Position numbers and translations under genes: made by a program. Below the pieces are notes generated by a model. The model saw nothing but the letters and a program-made list of their open reading frames with translations, was not told where the DNA came from and did no database searches. Shown here one piece after another: positions 12,885 through 26,164 of a stretch of DNA of 64,000 nucleotides; the stretch's first letter is position 1, and each line of letters begins with the position of its first letter. Origin of the DNA: Tigriopus japonicus (taxonomy: Eukaryota > Arthropoda > Copepoda > Harpacticoida > Harpacticidae); the NCBI GenBank assembly GCA_010645155.1, contig CM021319.1, positions 3,994,504 through 4,058,503 on the forward strand, in the 5' to 3' direction.

Positions 12885-13527
12885 TTGGGCTGATTCTCGA
12901 GAATTCTCGAGAATTTCTCGAAAAAATCGAAGATCGAAAATTCTCGAGAATTTTTCCGAATTCTCGAGAATTTTCGAGAATTTTTTATTAGATTACTCTA
13001 GGTTATATTTTGGAATTGATGGCAAAACCGTTTCATTCAAAACGAAAAGTTTCAAGCAAAAGAACAATAGGAGCCATGAGCAATGTTTGAAACCTTATAA
13101 ACATTTTTATGCTACATTCGAACAAGAAAATAACTCGTGAACCAGCCCAAACAAAATCTAACTGGCTTCTCTGTCCAGATTCGAGGCATCATTCCGTGTC
13201 TGATTTTTTTTCGAGATTCTAATGGCTGTGGTGGTGTGCACAAGAAAACCCGATTTTGAAAATTACAGCCGAGCAAAAATCCGAAAATGTCCGAAGTTTT
13301 AACTTAGTAGAACGTTTCAGAAATTTCAGAAATGATTGTCCATGAGGTCCAATCATTGTTTTTCACAATCATGCTCATATTGATTTTGGTATGAACTTCA
13401 AAAAAACAATTTCAAGTCCTTTGAAAGCTTTGAATGTACATTATTTTCGCTATTTTCACTTTTTCTCGAATTCTCGAGAAATTCTCATTCTCGAGAATTG
13501 AAATTTTCGAGAAAATCGTCAGCCCTA
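12885..13527. mobile_element. Non-autonomous hAT-like element N2 with 8-bp target-site duplication
   Basis: The termini are TTGGGCTGATTCTCGAG on the left and, reverse-complemented, TAGGGCTGACGATTTTCTCG on the right. They are flanked by the exact duplication CAACAGAC at 12877-12884 and 13528-13535. Both ends carry clustered TTCTCGAGAA palindromes (12896-12985 and 13465-13515). The 643-bp interior has no transposase. Removing it would rejoin a minus-strand open frame in the host sequence, but that frame matches nothing I recognise. Confidence 0.75.
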
Positions 13528-13890
13528 CAACAGACCTCGCCATTGAGCCACACAACAAGGTCAGTTCACATGAACTAGTAGCGTTGGGAACATGATCTGT
13601 CCTCCTGGGTAAAATTTGGGCACAGCTGTCTTTTGAGCCAAGCACTTAGTCGTACCCGATGATTCTAGGCCAAATTGCCCTTTTAAAATTCTTATTTTAG
13701 AATTCTTACTTCCTTTAAAATTTATTATTATTTTATCTTAGTAGTCTTATAACTTCTTTTGATTTTTAGTCAGACAACATCGTCAGTTGCCCGAACTTCG
13801 ATGTACGAATCTATATTGCCTTATTCTCGCTGTTGCGTCCTTTTTTCCTTTAAAGTGAACCGACCGAGCTGATCATCGCAATCATAGAAT

Positions 13891-14441
13891 GCACCCTGAC
13901 ACGAAAGTTGTGTCGTAATCATCCGTTGAACGTAAGAATTACGGCAATGCGCGGACAGTTTGACACGATTAAACATTCAGTGTGCCCAACAAGTTTCTGG
14001 ATTTTTTTTGAATTAGTTAGGATGTAATTTAAAGACAAATTATTAAGATATTATTGCTGGAACAGCAAATGTCTTTTTGATTTATGGTGTTTTCTTCCTG
14101 CACGGTTCTACCTCGCTTTAAACCACTGAAAAAACAGTGAGTGGCAAGAATCAAATTCTAATCGGTCCTGGAGAAAGAGAAGCACCTCCAACCAACTAAA
14201 AGTTTCCTCTCTTCCATGATCTCAACCGTCGATCAACATTTTAGTCAAAAGAATCTGAAAACATGTGGACAAACATTGAGCCGTCCACACTTTCCAATTT
14301 GGTGAATACGATACCAAATATCGTTCCCAAGGATAAAGAGGCTAGTTGGGGGGTAGATTGGATGCTAAGCCGTTCAAATCTATTCTTACATATAGGAAAA
14401 ATTTAGGTTCAACATTACGACAAAACTTTCATGTCAGGGTG
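13891..14441. mobile_element. TIR MITE family B, copy 1
   Basis: Begins GCACCCTGACACGAAAG and ends CTTTCATGTCAGGGTGC. The inverted repeats extend about 30 bp through a GTCGTAAT block. The interior matches, in reverse orientation, the element at 34468-35048, including a GCTGGAACAGCAA segment. I see no reliable target-site duplication, so the superfamily is unassigned. A half copy lies in each arm of the 3.2-kb palindrome. Confidence 0.7.
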
Positions 14442-14744
14442 CAATCTTTTATAAATTCCTAGACTTACTTACGGTTAGTGGTTTTTTTTGGACAAGTTAG
14501 AGATTTTACAGCAAAATCTACACCTATGCTGTTAATGTTAAGAACAATTGTCATTTCGTTTCATGGTTTCATGTTGAAGAGACTTTGAAATGTGGATACA
14601 GAAAAAAGAGGAGTAAGGAACATGAGGTTAAAAATGAGTTTTGAATTTGTCTCGGTTTTGAAACACTTCCCATCACTGCCTGAAATTTAGTAAGCAGTAA
14701 ATTTTGAATTTCAGTGTTCGAAAAAGGGCAACGATTATCTAAGC

Positions 14745-14953
14745 TAGGGGTCGGCAACCACTTTTGGTTCAAGGCCCACAAACTTGGGTGATGTGTTGTC
14801 AGGGGCCCACCAAACAGACGTTGGTAGGTTCAGAGGCCCACATAGTAGTGATCAAAGAGCTTCTGCCCATGAGTACAGTACTATGGATGGCTCTCGGGCC
14901 CACTATTTCGGACTTTCCACATAGCCCTTGGGCCCACAGGTTGCCGACCCCTG
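14745..14953. mobile_element. Short hAT-like MITE N3, copy a
   Basis: Starts TAGGGGTCGGCAACC and ends GGTTGCCGACCCCTG, the classic CAGGGGTCGGCAACC-type hAT terminus. The flanking octamers ATCTAAGC and GTCTATGC agree at 6 of 8 positions. The interior is rich in GGGCCCAC motifs. Two more copies lie side by side at 45.0-45.5 kb. Confidence 0.8.
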
Positions 14954-16019
14954 GTCTATGCCATCTGTCCAGACGTGATCCCAATGAAAAAAAATGATGC
15001 AACCATCAGATTGACGAACTGTATCAACTGAAAGTTGATATCTCGTACACTGTCGGAAAAAATGACTGATTCTTCTTTCGAGTTGCATCCTTTTGCATGG
15101 GTCCAAGCTTTTTCAACCACCCTATACTATTTGAGAATCCCGGTTAAAACTTGCCGGAATACTCTCTTCAATGGGCTGATGGGTCCAAAGAAGATTAAAT
15201 GAAATTTCAAAATACGTATGTCATTTAACGTTAACGTCCAAAAAGTCCCCAAAGAGTATGACCAAATATTGGTCCAATCTATTTCTGAATATTTTTAGTC
15301 TCTGGAGACTGATTGCCCTTCATTTAACCTTTTTGGATTTTGCACCAATTAAAGAGACGAATCACTTGGTCGACTCGCTCAAAATAACCCCTTTCGATGG
15401 CTGTTTCTGCCAGTAATTCAGTTTCACACTCACGTCAGAGTTGGAAAAATAACGTGACCTCCGTCATTCCCAAACTTGCCCGCAAAGTTGGCTCACTACT
15501 CTTCAAGGATTCTTCAATTGAATTACAAAAGAAAAAAAAACGTGCAAAATCCCTCTAGTTTCAAGATAAGATAAACTCCCAAGTCGAGTTGAAGGGCTCT
15601 TTTGGATCTGAACTAAGGGGTTGTACCGAAAGGCGGAGAGTTAGAGAAAGACTTTATTTTTTCCTGCACCATCGAGCACTCCAGGCCAAAATACTTTTGT
15701 TGATTCCTTGAAAATTGTTCAGAACACGATTTCGTCTTGTAAAAGGCCAGTATATAAATATTCAGCCCTAACAACGAACTTTGGATGATTTATTTTGCTA
15801 CACGAGAATAGACCCAGCATGATGACACAAGTAAAATATGCATTGTCCATTTGTCCATGACCCAACTTTGGTGGTTGGCCAAACTAACATGAATGGTCTA
15901 CAATATTTAATAAAACATACTATAGTTAGAACAATTAGGCTAGCTAGTATTGCCGGACTCTATGCTAACGAAATGATCAATGATTAGAACGCATGGATGA
16001 GTATCCTTAGTCTCCTTAC
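14954..16019. other. Non-coding; contains the start of the GPCR intron
   Basis: No gene recognised. On the minus strand the splice donor GTAAGG at 16019 begins an intron that runs into this stretch. No following receptor exon could be identified. Confidence 0.5.
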
Positions 16020-16367
16020 CCGTCCCATGATCCACGCGTCTCGTTTGGTGATAATTTCCACCAATGAGGTGGGTGTGCAAGTGACCAAGACCAAAAGGTC
16101 GGCCACTGAAAGATTCAAGAGGAACAGATTGGTGGAACTGCGCAGTAATTTGTTCGTGAGGATCACGATAATCACCAGAAGATTGCCCAAAACACCCACA
16201 CCTAAGACCACCGAGCAGAGAACCAGAGAGGTCACAGCAATGTACTCAGGCAATTCAATGGCGGTCTCTTCACTCCGATTGTTCTCCACACTAAGAAACA
16301 CGAATTCCCCCTTGTCGGAGGATTTGTTCAAGAGAACACAGTCATTTTCCCACATGTTTCCGGCCAT
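16020..16367 (-). CDS. Rhodopsin-family peptide GPCR, first coding exon (ETH receptor / TRH receptor-like)
   Basis: The ATG at 16367 opens 116 codons, ending in phase 0 at a good donor (CGG|GTAAGG). Residues 1-40 form an extracellular tail with NxS sequons at N14 and N30. TM1 spans about 43-70 with the family-defining GN pair at 61-62. TM2 spans about 79-103 with LSVAD (D90, position 2.50). W112 lies in the expected first extracellular loop, and the exon stops just before the TM3 cysteine. LPEYI, RSSTNLFLLNLSVADLL and CTPTSLVE resemble arthropod ecdysis-triggering hormone receptors and TRH-type receptors. That would make it a Gq-coupled plasma-membrane neuropeptide receptor, but ligand assignment is inference. 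The remaining exons should lie at lower coordinates or outside the window. None was found, so the gene is partial here. Confidence 0.8.
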
Positions 16368-19300
16368 TGGTGGAAAGTGAGTCTAAATTGTCCGGGGATG
16401 ACACAAGTAGGAAGGCCTTTCCCAAGGAATGGATAAATTCCCACAGGAACAACTGTCTTCCTTGGTCACACTTGTTCGATCACTTACGAAAGATTGGGGC
16501 AAATCTCGGTTAACGTACCTCATGAAATGAATGCCATTGTTTTTACCCGGCCAAACTGATGTGAGTTTGATTGAAGTGATATTCAAAACCACATGGCAAT
16601 TCCCTAATTTGACGTATCATATCACATCGAGGCACAATTCTGAAAGAGAGCAAGCACACTGATTTGATTTAATGAGACCTGTGTATTACTGCATCCTGTC
16701 AACCTAAATTACCATATTTTACCAAATTTGACAAATGTTCAAGTATCCCTTGATGCCTCGAAAAATAGCTCTTAATTGAATTGAGGGCTAGATGTTGACC
16801 GAATTCATTTCACATTACATTGTCATCAATAGATGATCTCTTCCTTTGTTGGGGATCAATGTCAGGAGGCAGTAAAGGTTAAAAAATTGGAAAGTTTAAG
16901 ATGAAGACTTTTTGATTCATTGAGTTACTTTTTCAATCGCCAAAGTATCCAGAGTTTGCGGTTTTCTTTGGCTCGTAGTCGTGGACCCTGCGTATTAAAA
17001 ATTCACTCTCTTTTTCGTAACACAAGCAAAAAAAAATAAAGTTATACTCACGATCTATCTAACATAAGCCATACATACAATGATACAAAACTAAAGCTGA
17101 AATTCTGGACTCATAAATTACACTTTAATATTGAACTCGTAAAATATCCCCCAAACTAGGGCCAATGGTGGCCGCTATTCAATAAGAAGAGGTTCAAATC
17201 AATTATGATTTCAGGCATGGCCATCGTTCCATTGTGCCCCCGCTCAAGGATGGAACATGGTCCTTAAAATATGCAAAGGGATCATCATCAGGCGGGATTG
17301 GCTCTTTTCAACAAAATATTTTCAAGAATATGAAAATGGCCACAATACCTCGCTCGACGGGCAATGTCGGACAACTGAAAAAAGGGCCTTGACGTGGAAC
17401 GGCTCCAAGTAGTGAAAAGAATGTGGAACTTCTCCGGCCTTGAGAGTTCGGGTATCAAGCTGATGCACCGGATACGATTGGTCAAGCAAGTTAGTTTGAA
17501 TAGGAAATAGGAAAATCTTTTGCTCGACGGTTCCAATCCAGCTCTTGTTCGAGAATTCTGGGCCAGAAATGGCAGTTGATGGGCACTAGCGTTTTGGCTA
17601 GACGAAGATTGAGCAATCCGTGTTCCATTTATGAAAGATTGGGCACAGGGGCCGACATCATGCATCAATAGATCGAAGAATGAACGGAGAGGAGATGAGT
17701 GGCACGAACCCGGGCTAACAGCTCAAAGGAGTTTTTGCCAATAAAGTGTTGAGTTTCTTTAGAATTTCGGGTCCGAAGTGCTTGGTGCACTTTGAGAGAT
17801 TGTTTATGCTCGAAGCTTTTTCCTCTCTCGCCTTTTTCTCTCTTCGTCATCTGCACTGAAACTTAGAGCTTGTCTCCAGTCTTTCTCTCTCCAATAGAAC
17901 CTGTTGGAGTTGTTACAAGGGTCATATACTAGTCGTTCCAAGTCCCATTGGAACTTCTAACTGCTGTACTTCATTTTCTTGAGTCGGCTGAGTTCCCATT
18001 TGGGTAAGAAAATAAGCAAAGTTGAACTCAATGACTGAAGGCAATAAGAAGAAACTGTCTGTCAAGACTCAAGTGGAATATCCGTTTCCCGAACGGACTG
18101 TGATAACTTGGAAAGCCGTCAGATCAATCACCATTGCTTTTCGTTTTGTTCAGGAACCGAGCTGAATCTGACTTCGTCATCGTCATCATTATCGTCATCA
18201 AAGCCCGACTCGTCAGTGTTAAGTCTTAATGTGCGTGTGTTAGAGAGCGATAGGGTTAAATTGCTTATTGAATAGTCTCTTTAGAAAATGGGATAACCGG
18301 CCGTAAGCTCTCTTTCGACAAGAATTTCTCATCGGATGATTATGTACAAAACACTGGAACATTTCGCTGGCTCAGAAATTGAAAACGATTGAAAGTGAAC
18401 GGAACGGGATGTTTTCGTCTTTTATTGTTTTCCCTCACTCACGGCCTTCCCTCGATCAAGTAATCGACCTATGCCCATTGTTCAGATTCAATTTCATTTT
18501 CCTACAACCCGACATTGAAACGATCAAGTTCCTTGAGTTTTAATTGGCAGTGCAATCATTGCGAGTAGAAAAGGTGATGTGCATAACAAAATCCATCCAT
18601 TGAAACTGAGGATCGAAGTTTTCGACCGCTATATGAACGTTTGAACATCAAGATGTTTAAAAACGATGACTGAATGGATTCTAAAAACACGTTGGATTGT
18701 TATATCCACTCTGCGCATTTAAAAGTGAGTTCCAAATTGTGAGCGACAATTTTATTGAAAAATTAAATAAGGTGAAGATAAACACAAGTATGAACATTTC
18801 TTCTCATGCATATAAGACATTTAGTATATTTATCAAATTAATCTCAACGAGCACAAGTCTTCCATGAAACTTTGCTGAAAGTTTAGCAAAATTCTTCCTT
18901 TTCCACCCGATTATAAATATGTAGTTAGTTTTAGAATGTTAAGAAAATCTTAAACGAAAAATCGCCGGTCGACAGTAATTGTAAGCCTGAAAATATCTGC
19001 ACATTTGTTCTTGTCAATTTTTTGCTCATTTCATCGTCTGTTTCCTAGACTATAAACATGGCAAAGTGGCCTGCTAGGGTTTCAGACGCTTTTTCTTCCA
19101 ATCCTGAATCCTGATACATACTCAATGTATCATTGCATGTACACATTTGCAGTAACGTAAAAGTGTATCGGCAGTTTGACATTTCATTGAAGTCGTCATG
19201 AGTTCGTCAATGATCATAAACCCAATCTGTAATCTTACGGACTTGTAAACGAATAAATGAACACTATAAGCCTCGTTGCCATTTGGCTGGGTAGGAAAGT

Positions 19301-22300
19301 ATGAATAAGGCCTACTAGAACAAAGGAAAAAAAACGTCCAAACTTTGAGGTGAGAATATTCTTTGAGGAAAGTGAGATATTGGTGGGTCTTTTGAACTCT
19401 CTTGAAGCCCCGGTTCCAAAATATTGGAAAAGAGCAGTAAGCACCTAATCCGGCACACTTGTCGATAAACAAAATCAGGTGATTTCGCTCACAAAATATA
19501 TGAGCCGATGAAAGCACAAAACACCGCTTGTTCATTGGGAGCTTTGATATACCGTTAAAATAGCTCTTGTATATGCCTAGCCAGGCCTAAGCGATGCGAC
19601 GACCTCTTCAGCTGTGGCTGGAATCGAGGTGACCCGATAAATCGTAAATGTGTTGGCTGGCAAGAATTGAACCCTCCACCATCACTGCTCAGACTATTAT
19701 TAAGTGGATCGAGGCACCTTTGCCGCCAACAACTACAACATCAGCAGGAACCGTAGCACCATAAGAAGACCAGAGCATCCTCACAACCTTCAAGTGAACG
19801 ACACCCGCATATTTCCTAGACTAAAATTGAGCCCTACACACAAAAAAGCCTTCAGGGATCACCTCAAAAAAGGCAAACTAAATGGTTAGACGTGACATAA
19901 TATTTTGAAAGTTAGAACATAAAGCCTGAAGAACAAACTACAGGAGTGGTTCTTTTGGACGGGAACTTTGACTTTGAGCCCAAATCAAGACCAAGTTTCA
20001 ACAAAATAAACAAATTGTCAAGTTTGACCCACGCTTGCTCACTTACCTTCGCGGCAGGATGTCAGGTTGTCAGTGCGCCCAAACTTGACCCAAAACACCT
20101 CCGACACCCTCACTGGTCAGGAACTCGTAAGTCAAGTTGGAACAAGGAGAAATCAACCACCGATGGATGATGCGTTTGAATGAACTGGGTGAGCCTCGGA
20201 AAGGGAACCAACGACAAAATGAGAGAAACAGAGAAAGATAATGACACACAAGCGCACGCATGCACATCCACCCACCATCACGCACGCACATGGACAGTCG
20301 GAGAGATGGATATGGATAAGCACTGAGCAGACAGACAGACAATCACGGAGACGGACGGAGAGTCAGCCAGCCAGTAAGACAGAAACAAAGAAGGACCCTC
20401 TCCGTGGCCTCGAAGAAACAAGTGCATTCCAATTTTCTCCACGGAAATCCCTCTTCACTCCCGGGCTCTGGCCTCAATTGGACCTCAACGGAAAATGAAT
20501 CGAGTAAGGCCGGTTCAAGGAAAGCGGAGCGACTTCGACTCCGTCGCGTGTACGAAGAGTTGTGGAAGATCCACAAAGAAAGAGAGAAAGACCGCGGACC
20601 GCGAGAGGATACATGCCTGCCTGCGGTGCACATGCTCAAGTATGAGAACATAGTGTACATATAAATGCGCTATACTGTTCACGGTAAAGTAATGCACACA
20701 GTACATACGAGACAAACACAAGTAAGAAGAGACCTGACCAGAGACCTCGCGGAGAGAAGACGGCACAAGCAGACTCTGCAGAGGGCCGACGATCCTTTGG
20801 TCCTAATCTGAGGAGAAACCAAGGACCATTTTGGGATTAGAACTTCTCCGATGTCGTCAGATGCCCGACCTTTTCGGTCGCACTGGAGTGGGGTTCCACA
20901 CAATGATATTGACTTGAAGGTCAAAGTATGTTTGGACTGTTGTTTACAAACTTTCAACAGTGACGGTTGCCGAAATCAGTTCAGGATTAAAAGCCCAAAT
21001 GTAAAAACAGCGCTTATGCAACTGCAAACTCAAGGGTTTTAAGATGACCAGAGGCAATATGTGGTGTTTGGATAATCTACATTAACCATTGTTCATAAAG
21101 ATGCTTTTGAAGGATACAACTCACAACTTGTTTAGGCTATAATCTGGTTTCCAAATTAACCTGTCTTTTTTGACTTTTATGAGTTCCAAGGTTTGGCTTT
21201 TGACAAAAAAGAAGAAATTCAGCATACAGTATCACCTCCATTTCGTCCAAATTGTGATTTGGTTGCAAAACTATTTCAGAGCTAAACCTTTTCAGGCAGA
21301 GTCGCATCTTGACACCAAGGTGAATCGATTATATTGAAATTCATTACGATAAAACTCGTAAGAAATAACACCAATAAGCAAGAATCTTGGTTCAATTTGC
21401 CAGTCATGGGTTGCGCAACTTTTCCAATGTGTTTATTTCAGAGCCCTGGACTATAGCTGATATGCTAAGCGTGCGTCAAAGTGTGCTAGTAGAATTGACT
21501 TCAAGCCAACTTCAAGTAAACCTTCTTGCTATTTGACCTTAACATGAGGCGTAGAATACCTTTACACATAAAGAATCCATCTTTGGAGATGTTCTTGCAT
21601 GAGGTTTGATCAACAAGAAGCATGCAAAGAGGGAAGTTCTCTGGCGTCGGCGTCGTTGAAGCATTCCCATTTGAACACTTCAACGCCGATCCAACCAACT
21701 CCAAGCGAACTTCCTTTCAGTGTTTCTTCGAATTCGCTGTCAAAATTTGCATGCCCCTTGACCTGTTGTTGAGGGCGGGGTTGAAATGGGTGTGAGGAAG
21801 AGAAAAAGGAGAAATGTGGGGTAGCTAAAATCAGGAGCTGATGGCTTTGAAAGTGGGCGAGCGAACCATCATAGATGTTCGGGAATTTCAAGATCCAAAC
21901 GGACCGTCACATTCGAAAAAAGCAAAATTGATGGAGAAAACCAGGCAAGCACACTTGAAAGTAAACTAGCAAGTCAACTTTCGAGCTTTCCCCTCAAAGC
22001 ATACGAGCTTTAAGTCTATGAAATAATAATTTGAGGTGAAAGAATTATACTTTAAAGCTGTTTTACGTCATATAGCCTGTTTTTTGTTGTATTCATGGAA
22101 GTATAATATACCGGGTGCGGCTTAAAGGCTCAACTTTTACCGATACTGCCCTGATTGATCTTGCTGAAGATGAACCAGTTCACGTACCACTGTGCCCTTT
22201 TAATATGTTGTAAACACACCCTTTGAGGGGCTGTATACCGAATTTTAGAATATTCCAACTATATGGAGCTTGTCCACGGCTCTGAACATGATGACCGTGC

Positions 22301-22685
22301 AAAATAGGTAGCAGGTAGTGCTGATCCTCCCGATAAGGATCTGGACGGTGTCAGACACGGTCAAGCAGTAAAAATAAAAGTACACCAATAGGCTAAAGGA
22401 CATTTTGCGGGTATTTATATCAAAATAAGCAAAAAATAACGATTTTTAAGAAAAAAAGGAGTCAAACACTTTTTTGGACAAAATGACAAATTTAGCGTAT
22501 ATTTTTTAAGAAAAATGGGAATTCGACAGCAATTCAACTTGCCGAGAGAAGGCATTAAAAATCTGGAACAATATTTCACCATTTAGTGGCATTGAATTAT
22601 GACTAAAATGCCAGGCCAAAGACTTCACGTGTATGTTCACGTTGCTGTTATGGTTTGGTATAATTTTCTTATAATAGTGCTCTAT
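16368..22685. other. Non-coding stretch upstream of the GPCR exon
   Basis: No gene recognised. It should include the GPCR 5' UTR and promoter, but no core element is convincing. A region at 20220-20400 is rich in CA- and CAGA-type short repeats. The ORFs seen lack conserved domains. Confidence 0.45.
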
Positions 22686-22689
22686 TTTG

Positions 22690-23033
22690 GTCTAGAGGTC
22701 TCAAGTGTAGAGTGAAATCATGAGATGCGACCTTTTGTAGGTGCAGGTGTTCAGACCTCAGAAGCAAAATTTCGAAAAATAGCGTTTAATCTAGTATCAT
22801 GCCTCTTGCGACCTCTTGCGGGCGCAGGCTTTCAGACCCAAGAAGTAAAATTTCACTACAAAAACATTTGATTATAACCATTTTTTCGACCACTAGGTGT
22901 TGTCTAATTGTGCCGAAGACTTTTTTCAAAAATGAAAACCATGATCAGATTTTACAGATTATTAGGTTTAACCAAGGAGGACGGTATTACGTGGAGATGG
23001 ATCGAGCGAGGGCGTTGGTGTGAATTTTCTTGC
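22690..23033 (+). repeat. Dispersed repeat family D, arm 1 (with internal partial duplication)
   Basis: Contains a CTCTTGCGGGCGCAGG block followed by CAGACCCAAGAAG and a conserved end near GAGCGAGGGCGTTGG. The segment from about 22820 to 23033 is inverted at 23463-23690. The first 100 bp repeats a degenerate version of the next 100 bp. A related single unit lies at 31398-31522. Class unknown. Confidence 0.7.
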
Positions 23034-23462
23034 ATGATAGCAAGAAATGCAATATAATTCGGATTAATGTCGTTTTATTGACATAAGTCATAAAACAAAA
23101 GTGCGCAAGGATTCATTGACCAATCCTTTGATGCCCAATTGATGTCTATCAAAGAATTTAAATTGTGTTGTTTCGTTGTGTTAAGTCAAATATCTTCAAA
23201 CTTCTGATCAACTGACTTGCTTTGTAATAGTGATTGTCCAGCTTTTGTTGAAAGCAACATTGTTTTTATCATTGGGATAGTTCTAGGGCATTCTTCCCCT
23301 TGTACAAAAATATTAATGTTCTTCACTGTCTTTGTTTTCAGCACTTAATTAGGGTTCTAAATACAAAAAAAGCCTGTAAAATGTTGAAAAACGATATTAT
23401 TTGGCATTCTATGAACGGGAAAATGTCCTTAAACAATCCCAATGATGAAAACCAGAATGAAA

Positions 23463-23800
23463 ATTCACACCAACGCCCTCGCTCGATCCAACTCCACGTA
23501 ATACCGCCCTTCTTGGTTAAACCTAATAATCTGTAAAATCATGGTTCTCATTTTTGAAAAAAAAGTCGTCGGCCCGATTGGACAACACCTAATGGTCGAA
23601 AAATGGTTATAATCAAATGCTTTTGTAGTGAAATTTTGCTTCTTGGGTCTGAACACATGCGCCCGCAAGAAGTCGCATCTCATAATTTCACTTTTTACTT
23701 GAAAATATAAAAAAGCTTGATGATATAACCACTTTTCGACCATTAGGAGTTGTCCAATCTTGCCAACGACTTTTTTCAAAAATGAGGACCAAGACAAGAG
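23463..23800 (-). repeat. Dispersed repeat family D, arm 2 (inverted), with a further inverted piece
   Basis: Inverted copy of 22820-23033 across a spacer of about 430 bp. Within it, 23705-23790 is again an inverted, diverged copy of about 23540-23625. The result is a nested foldback. No transposase or duplication site was seen. Confidence 0.65.
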
Positions 23801-26160
23801 AAAACAGTTTGGGATGTTCATCAAATAATCTTAATCTTGTGTTTTTGAAGAAATTGGTGTTCAAAGTATCCATTTTGTCCATTTTTGAAGAGTCTGTAAA
23901 GAAACTAGCCTTAACTTAAGCAATAGAACTGAATGATCAACGACATAGACATGGAATTATCCTTACTGATCAAATAAACATGTGGTGAACTTTATTATTT
24001 TTAGGTTTTGTCAAAATCCAGCTTGATTCATATTGTATGAAATGCTGCAATTTCCAAGCCTTTATCCGTTCCTCGGAAAAAAAGGAACGAATGAGTTTCT
24101 CATTCCTTTTCTGAAAATGTGAAAATGAGGAATTTATTACTCTAGAATTCCCTGTCAGAAAAAGTAATGGCGATACAAATTACTCGTTACGAAAGTACAT
24201 TATCAAAGAGGGCGTTTGGTGGAGTTTTGCCACAATTTAGCTAAAATCATCAAAATAGCTTTATCTTTTTCAGTTGCATGTATCCTTTGTTAATTTTAAT
24301 TAGATTGCACAAGTGATGCGGCAGAAATATTTGATTTCCCGCCTTGTAATTTGTGCGGATTGCCTTATCACGTAAGGGGCCATCTCAAATGGGCCAGATA
24401 GGCCAGATGGGGTTGATCGGGTTGATGCTTCAGGCTTGCCAACAATTAACAATATTTCAAGGGCCAAATATTCAAAAAATGTTGCATTCTAAGATCAGTA
24501 GCATGGATAATATGTGTTGAAGAGTTTTGCAAAATAGGAACAAAAAACAAGAAGAACAACTGATTTCCTTTCATGTTTAGTTACCCAAGATTATGCCTCG
24601 CTTGGCCATTTGTTTATTCTGAGACTGACAAAGGCATTCCTGATTCAAAAGTTCAGAAGATCCCTTTCAAATTCAATTGACGGAACAAAATTTTAGATAT
24701 GAGCAATAAAACAGAATTATATTTTAAAAAATGTGAAATATTGTCACTCCAAGTTCAAGGTGTGCAGATGAGAAAGGCGTTGCCGCAGGGAGTGATCTTG
24801 GAAAGTAAAAGACGTGTAAAAATTGAGACTTATGTGAAATTGGAAAAACCGTTCAAACAGCCCATTTGCTGAGAGATGAAAGCCCCAACCTATGGGCTCT
24901 AAGGGCTTATGGAGGTAGCTGGATAAAATAAAATCCACTGACCAATACGAAAAAAGGAACGATTTACTGTACTTTCGTTGCTTTTGTTACTGCTGCTCTG
25001 ACAATTTCAATCAAATTTTGTTCATTTTATGCATATTTTTTGGGAAAAGCACAAAACAGAATGAACGTAAAATATAAGCTTCTGAAAAATTCAAGCTGAT
25101 TTTCCCTCTTCCGAGACAAAACCTGTGACAATTCTTTATCCCATGAGCAATGCGGGTATGGAAAGCACTACCCATGATGCTGAACCTCTTGTAGTGAAAA
25201 TTTTATTGTTCAGATATACATACATACAATAAACAAGATATGCCATGACTAAGACTTGGAAAAAGTTGCTAAATGCAACTGGCATCGAAAATGCATTTTT
25301 TGCCATTTTGATCAAATTTAGCAACTTTTTGACTTTTTTGCACCAAACAGCAATTTTTTTGCCTCGATTACTTAAACTTTGCGGGATTTTGTTCGAAATA
25401 CATATAACGTACTTTTTCAGGACCTTTTCAAGAAAATAAAACGGGTTTTTTTTCAATTTTGAAGTATTTGTGCAAAGTAAAACTACGTTCTTAAGGAAGC
25501 CAAAGGTCAAAAAAAGAGACTTCAGACTACAAACTTTTGCCCAGAATTGAGAAACATCTAATATTTTTCATAATAATAATATCTTAACATTTATTTTAGC
25601 CAATTATGATAATTTTCATTTGTCTGTCCTTATTATTGAGTAAGAGCATAGTATTCTGACAATGAACTTTTATTTCTGACTAGTGGGAAAAAATTGAAAT
25701 TAAAAACATGGGTATTTATTTCTAATATTCAGCAGTATCGAGCAGATTTTAAACATTTGGTCTTTTTGTTCCAAAATTGAGGAAAATCCCCGTTTTTATT
25801 GAATTATTCCAAAAATGTTCTAATGCCCATTCAAAATTGTTAATCACTTCAGAACAGCCCAGTGCAGGTAAATTTAGAACTATCAAGATCAGTAAGGAGG
25901 ATTTTTGTAGAGTAATTTTTTTACATAAATGAAATGGATATTATATATTAATCTTAATTCTTTATTTATTGTGTCCCCCTCACTCTCCCCCTCCAACTTC
26001 AAGTACAGGGAATTCCATAAGAAGACTTTCTCTAAGTTGCTCTGTTGTTAATTTTGAGAACAAGGGAGGGCACCCAAGCAGAATGTGTTCAAGGAGCGCT
26101 GAATTATGCGATAGCCATCTAGGCAGGGTGGGCATTTTTCAATTTTGAAAGAGTTTTTGA
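23801..26160. other. Non-coding stretch
   Basis: AT-rich, no gene recognised. A sequence with CCGTTCCTCG and GGAACGA at about 24065-24110 recurs in diverged form at 26590-26640 and about 24950, suggesting an unclassified dispersed repeat. Confidence 0.5.
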
Positions 26161-26164
26161 CACC

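Noticed and set aside
15997..16380. 127-aa plus-strand ORF opposite the GPCR exon
   Set aside because: Antisense shadow; the minus strand encodes clear TM1-TM2 motifs and a donor site.
19655..19740. Minus-strand tRNA-like sequence with a GGGTTCAATTC B-box
   Set aside because: No A-box at the right distance and no acceptor or anticodon stem could be folded by eye.
20241..20664. Cluster of overlapping ORFs in CA/CAGA-rich DNA
   Set aside because: Several frames on both strands are open at once, which reflects composition rather than coding.
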